A stretch of DNA of 64,000 nt, taken from assembly GCF_001368915.1 (NCBI RefSeq), contig NZ_CSTE01000002.1, positions 1,793,612 through 1,857,611 on the forward strand. The letters are read 5' to 3'. Below the pieces are notes generated by a model. The model had not been told where the DNA came from, made no database searches, and worked only from the letters and a program-made list of their open reading frames with translations. A program made the translations under genes and the position numbers. Positions within the stretch are counted from its first letter, which is position 1, and each line of letters begins with the position of its first letter. Positions 60,911 through 64,000 of this stretch are shown here, piece after piece. The DNA comes from Haloferax massiliensis. Its GTDB lineage: Archaea > Halobacteriota > Halobacteria > Halobacteriales > Haloferacaceae.

Positions 60911-62074
60911 CTAGTGGAATGCTTCGATTCCCGTCAGGTCCGCGCCGAGAACGAGCGTGTGGATGTCGTCGGTCCCCTCGTAGGTGTAGACGGTCTCGAT
61001 GTTCTCCATGTGGCGCATCGGCGAGTAGTCGGTCGTGATGCCGTTGCCGCCGAGCATCTCGCGGGCCGTTCGGGTCACCTCGCGGGCGACGCGGACGTTG
61101 TGGCGTTTCGCCATCGACACCTGCTGGTGCCGCAGGTCGCCGCGCTCTTTGAGGTCGGCGAGGCGGTGGGCCATCAACTGCGCGTTCGTGATTTGGGTCG
61201 CCATCTCGGCGAGTTTGCCCTGCTGGAGCTGGAACCGCGCGATTGGGCCGCCGAACTGGTCGCGGTCCTTCGCGTACTGACGGGCGTCTTCGAAGGCGTC
61301 GCGTGCCGCGCCGACGACGCCCCACGCGATGCCGAACCGCGCCTGCGTGAGACACGAAAGCGGCCCCTTCATCCCCTCGACGCCCGGGAGGACGTCTTCC
61401 TCGGGGACCCGCACGTCGTCGAGGCCGATTTCGCCCGTGACCGACGCGCGCATCGAGAGCTTGTCCTCGATTTTGTTCGTCGTCACGCCGTCGCGGTCGG
61501 TCTCGACGAGGAACCCGCGGACCGGCGACCCCTCCGCCGACACGTCGCGCGCCCAGACGACCGCCACGTCGGCGATGGGCGAGTTCGTAATCCACGTCTT
61601 CGAGCCGTTGAGGACGTAGCCGTCGGCGTCGCGCTCGGCGCGGGTCTCCATCCCCGACGGGTCGGAGCCGTGTTGCGGTTCGGTCAGACCGAAACAGCCG
61701 ACCGCTTCGCCCGACCCGAGTTTCGGGAGCCAGCGCTGTTTCTGCTCGTCGGAGCCGTAGGCGTGGATGGGGTAGATGACGAGCGACCCCTGGACGCTCG
61801 CCATCGACCGGAGGCCGGAGTCGCCGGCTTCGAGTTCCTGCATCAGGAGGCCGTAGGCGAGCTCCCCGAGACCGGGGAGGCCGTAGCCGTCGAGGTTGGG
61901 CGCGTAGAAGCCGAGTTCGCCCATCTTCGGAATGAGGTCGGTCGGGAACGTCCCGGCCTCGTAGTGCTCGCCGATGTCGGGTTTGACCTGCTCGTCGACG
62001 AAGCGCCGGGCCTCGTCGCGGACGAGTTTCTCTCCGCCGGTCAGGTCGCCCTCCAATTCCAGATAATCGAGCAT
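60911..62074 (-). CDS. Acyl-CoA dehydrogenase, glutaryl-CoA dehydrogenase type
   Basis: A protein of 387 residues. The sequence follows glutaryl-CoA dehydrogenase closely: CFGLTEPQHGSDPSGMETRA, LNGSKTWITNSPIADVAVVW, LSMRASVTGEIGLDDVRVPE, RFGIAWGVVGAARDAFEDAR, MLGGNGITTDYSPMRHMENI and TVYTYEGTDDIHTLVLG. The catalytic base Glu is in YEGT. It uses FAD and an electron-transfer flavoprotein and, if it is a true GCDH, also decarboxylates to crotonyl-CoA in lysine/tryptophan/benzoate breakdown. ATG 62074. No other beta-oxidation gene is adjacent. Confidence 0.9.
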   Translation of the reverse strand: MLDYLELEGDLTGGEKLVRDEARRFVDEQVKPDIGEHYEAGTFPTDLIPKMGELGFYAPNLDGYGLPGLGELAYGLLMQELEAGDSGLRSMASVQGSLVIYPIHAYGSDEQKQRWLPKLGSGEAVGCFGLTEPQHGSDPSGMETRAERDADGYVLNGSKTWITNSPIADVAVVWARDVSAEGSPVRGFLVETDRDGVTTNKIEDKLSMRASVTGEIGLDDVRVPEEDVLPGVEGMKGPLSCLTQARFGIAWGVVGAARDAFEDARQYAKDRDQFGGPIARFQLQQGKLAEMATQITNAQLMAHRLADLKERGDLRHQQVSMAKRHNVRVAREVTRTAREMLGGNGITTDYSPMRHMENIETVYTYEGTDDIHTLVLGADLTGIEAFH

Positions 62075-62202
62075 GATGGTTTCTGCGCTCGGCGCGGTGA
62101 AAAGCGATTCGCTCGGTCGAGGTTCGCGGAGACGGACGGTCGAAAAGCCGGGCGGTCGTGATTCAGAGACGGCTCCGAAACCGCGAGACGGCAGTCGAGC
62201 CG

Positions 62203-62916
62203 TCAGGCCGCCGATTCGACCGAGCCCGCGTTCGCCCGGTTCACGTAGCCGACGAAGTTGTCGAACAGGCGCTTGGCCTCGCAGGCCGCGGCGTAGTTCT
62301 CCGGCGTGATGCCGTCGACGACCGACTGAATCCGCTCGTCGGGGAGGAACTCCTTCTGCCGGGCGATGGTCTCGGCGGTGTCGGTGTCGTACTCGGGGTG
62401 GAACTGGACGCCGAAGGCGTGGTTCCGGCGGAACGCGTGGACGCCGAACTCGTTTTCGGCGAGGAGGTCCGCGCCCGACGGGAGTTCGGCCACTCGGTCG
62501 CCGTGGGAGGTGAAGACGGTGAATCGCTCGCCGATGCCGGCGAGGATGTCGTCCTCGTCGTCGGCGCGGGTGCGTTCGATTTCGTTGTAGCCGAGTTCGA
62601 ACTCGCCCATGTCCTCGACGGTGCCGCCGAGGGCCGCCGCGACGACCTGATGGCCGAAACAGACGCCCAAGAGAGGAACGCCGCGCTCGTCCGCGTCGGC
62701 GACCCACGACACGAGGCTTCGAATCCACGGCTCGTCCCAGTAGACCGACGACGACGAGCCGCTGATAACGACGCCGTCGTAGTCGAAGTGGTCTGGGAGA
62801 CGGCCGTCGGTAACGTCGAACTCGACGAGGTCGGCGTCGAGTTCGCGCCTGAAGTTTCGTGACGTGCTCGAATCGCCGTGGGAGGCGTCCAAGAACGCGA
62901 GTCGCGGGCGAGTCAT
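62203..62916 (-). CDS. Class I glutamine amidotransferase
   Basis: A protein of 237 residues. The triad is complete: Cys in PLLGVCFGHQVVAAALGG, and His-Glu in FGVQFHPEYDTDTA. The N-terminal part has ISGSSSSVYWDEPWIRSLV, the oxyanion region of stand-alone GATase1 proteins related to GuaA-N. Such free-standing members hydrolyse glutamine or gamma-glutamyl compounds or serve unknown synthetases; none is adjacent. ATG 62916. Confidence 0.88.
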   Translation of the reverse strand: MTRPRLAFLDASHGDSSTSRNFRRELDADLVEFDVTDGRLPDHFDYDGVVISGSSSSVYWDEPWIRSLVSWVADADERGVPLLGVCFGHQVVAAALGGTVEDMGEFELGYNEIERTRADDEDDILAGIGERFTVFTSHGDRVAELPSGADLLAENEFGVHAFRRNHAFGVQFHPEYDTDTAETIARQKEFLPDERIQSVVDGITPENYAAACEAKRLFDNFVGYVNRANAGSVESAA

Positions 62917-63030
62917 CGTGGAGAGACAATCGGCGGGGCTCTAAAGAAGTTGCGCCCGGACCGCTCACTGCCGGCATCTGCGAGGCGCGACGGCGGCCGC
63001 GACAGCGGGGCGAACGCGCCGGAACGACGC

Positions 63031-63807
63031 TCAGTCGTCGCCGACCGATTCGAGAAAGGAGACGAGCGCGTCGTTGACGAGCCGCGACCGCTCGACGGTG
63101 ACGAGGTGCCGCGCGCCCGCGAACGACTCGAACTCGCCGCGCGGGAGTCCCTCGGCCAGCGCGCGGCCCCCCTCGACCGGCCAGACCGGGTCGTCGTCGC
63201 CGTGGAGGACGAGCGTCGGGACCGTCACCTCGTACAGCGGGCCGGCGTCGTAGTCGGCGACGGCGGCGGCCTGCGCGGCCCACGCCTCCGGGTCGGCGTC
63301 TTCGCGTCCGCGCCACGAGACGAGTTGGTCGACCACCTCGGGCTGTTCCGCGCGGAACGCCTCGGAGAGCGCCGGCGCGAGCGACTCGCGGAGCGCGGCC
63401 GGGTCGTCGGGCGCGGCAGAGAGCGGTTCGGGGTCGACTCCCTCCCCGGAGGCGGCGGTGCCGACGAGCGTGAGGCTCCGGGCGCGGTTCGTCGTCCGCG
63501 CGGCCTCCAGCGCGACCAGCCCGCCGAGGCCGAACCCGACGAGGTGGGCCTTCCGGACGTTCGCGTCCGCGAGGACGGCCACGAGGTCGGAGACGAGCGT
63601 CTCGACCGAGTACGGTCCCGCGGGGGCGTCGGAGCGTCCGGCCCCGCGGAGGTCGGTCACGAGGCTCTCGTAGGGGCCGGCGACGGCGGCGTGTTGCCAG
63701 CCCCACTGCCACGCGCCGTAGCCCGCGTCGCCGACGAAGGCGACCGTCTCGCCGTCGCCCTCGCTGTCGTAGTACAGTTCGACCCCGTCCGCGACTGCCG
63801 TGGGCAT
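63031..63807 (-). CDS. Alpha/beta hydrolase-fold protein with Gly at the nucleophile position
   Basis: A protein of 258 residues with the alpha/beta hydrolase fold: VELYYDSEGDGETVAFVGDA, VTDLRGAGRSDAP, and LVGFGLGGLVALEAA, where the nucleophile elbow G-x-S-x-G-G has Gly instead of Ser. The acid (VLHGDDDPVWP) and His (GARHLVTVERS) are still present. It may be catalytically dead, or use another nucleophile, or act as a binding protein. ATG 63807. The next gene, a probable alaS, lies upstream and on the same strand. Confidence 0.82.
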   Translation of the reverse strand: MPTAVADGVELYYDSEGDGETVAFVGDAGYGAWQWGWQHAAVAGPYESLVTDLRGAGRSDAPAGPYSVETLVSDLVAVLADANVRKAHLVGFGLGGLVALEAARTTNRARSLTLVGTAASGEGVDPEPLSAAPDDPAALRESLAPALSEAFRAEQPEVVDQLVSWRGREDADPEAWAAQAAAVADYDAGPLYEVTVPTLVLHGDDDPVWPVEGGRALAEGLPRGEFESFAGARHLVTVERSRLVNDALVSFLESVGDD

Positions 63808-63899
63808 ACCGGTGGCTCGGCGGGCGAGCGACTTAGGGCGTCCGTCTCGGGCGCGAAAAAGCGAAAACGAAGCGAACTCGCGGGAGCCGCGGGACCGAC

Positions 63900-64000
63900 T
63901 CAGGCGTTCAGGACCGTCCGGAGCACGTCGGGGGCCTCGTCGAGCGCGTCGTCGAGCGCGTCCACGTCGGGGCCGCCGCCCTGCGCGAAGTCCGCGGGGC
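63900..64000 (-). CDS. alaS: C-terminal end of probable alanyl-tRNA synthetase (cut by window edge)
   Basis: The last 33 codons of a minus-strand gene with stop at 63900-63902; the visible end reads [20 protein letters not shown] followed by a short helix. A-Q-G-G-G near the end of the C-terminal helical domain is characteristic of archaeal alanyl-tRNA synthetases. The rest lies outside the window, so the call rests on this short tail. Confidence 0.55.
   Translation of the reverse strand, partial: PADFAQGGGPDVDALDDALDEAPDVLRTVLNA

Noticed and set aside
60191..62161. 656-codon open frame on the plus strand
   Set aside because: Antisense to the ferredoxin and acyl-CoA dehydrogenase genes; no domain.

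Overview
The window is high-GC, acidic-proteome haloarchaeal chromosome, almost certainly from Haloferax. Signs of this are the Asp/Glu-rich proteins, strong G/C third-position bias, leaderless-type promoters (an AT-rich box about 27 nt before the start codon), GTG starts, and family sets typical of Haloferax (Rpa3/Rpap3, the HVO_0234-type beta-propeller, a 702-residue MCM, BioY-BioM-BioN). From memory, the gene content and order fit the H. volcanii HVO_02xx region read backwards. No database search was possible. Genes are dense on both strands, and most of the window is housekeeping.

Layout. 1-9.2 kb: receiver-domain protein (cut by the edge), radical SAM enzyme, TRAM protein, Tfx-type regulator, atypical SDR, mannose-1-phosphate guanylyltransferase, the rpa3-rpap3 single-strand DNA-binding operon and an RHH/coiled-coil protein. 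9.3-16.5 kb: tRNA-His, CinA-type protein, site-2 protease with CBS domains, cupin, DUF5814-type DEAD/DEAH helicase, SLC13/RCK permease and tRNA-Pro. 16.7-21.6 kb: an aa3-type oxidase locus, with coxB and coxC facing away from or toward a central coxA that carries an extra C-terminal membrane domain. 21.6-30 kb: fused membrane/spermidine-synthase protein, orphan Cas4-like protein, TsaC/Sua5, glutaredoxin plus a cysteine-free redoxin, CNNM/CorC protein, and a PiT phosphate-permease operon divergent from a membrane-anchored winged-helix protein. 30-46.9 kb: metallophosphoesterase, CDF transporter, threonine aldolase, M29 aminopeptidase, Lrp/glnA pair, PAP2 phosphatase and BrkB-type proteins, Trm1, SWIM protein, PRPP synthetase, family-4 UDG, HIT protein and a MinD-like protein with a broken P-loop.

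46.9-49.3 kb is an AT-richer foreign island. It has a tyrosine recombinase, a separate core-binding-domain protein, and about 0.8 kb of non-coding DNA full of inverted and direct repeats. The mcm gene follows and carries a 471-residue intein in its Walker A motif. 53.7-64 kb: BirA-type operator plus biotin ECF transporter operon, a membrane-bound Hdr-like Fe-S oxidoreductase, a lactate/malate dehydrogenase, ferritin-like protein, VOC protein, ferredoxin, glutaryl-CoA dehydrogenase-type enzyme, amidotransferase, alpha/beta hydrolase and the 3' end of a probable alaS.

Non-routine signals: (i) a cluster of ATTGCGCAAT palindromes at 44.42-44.55 kb; (ii) the recombinase island with a 16-bp inverted repeat pair and an 11-bp hairpin; (iii) an intein with an embedded HTH; (iv) tiny ORFs beginning at the predicted transcription start and overlapping rpa3 and coxA; (v) several proteins whose catalytic residues are replaced (Cys-less redoxin, SDR without Tyr/Lys, hydrolase with Ser to Gly, receiver with Asp to Glu, Cas4-like without E-x-K, MinD-like without lysine). 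No CRISPR array and no complete insertion sequence were seen.
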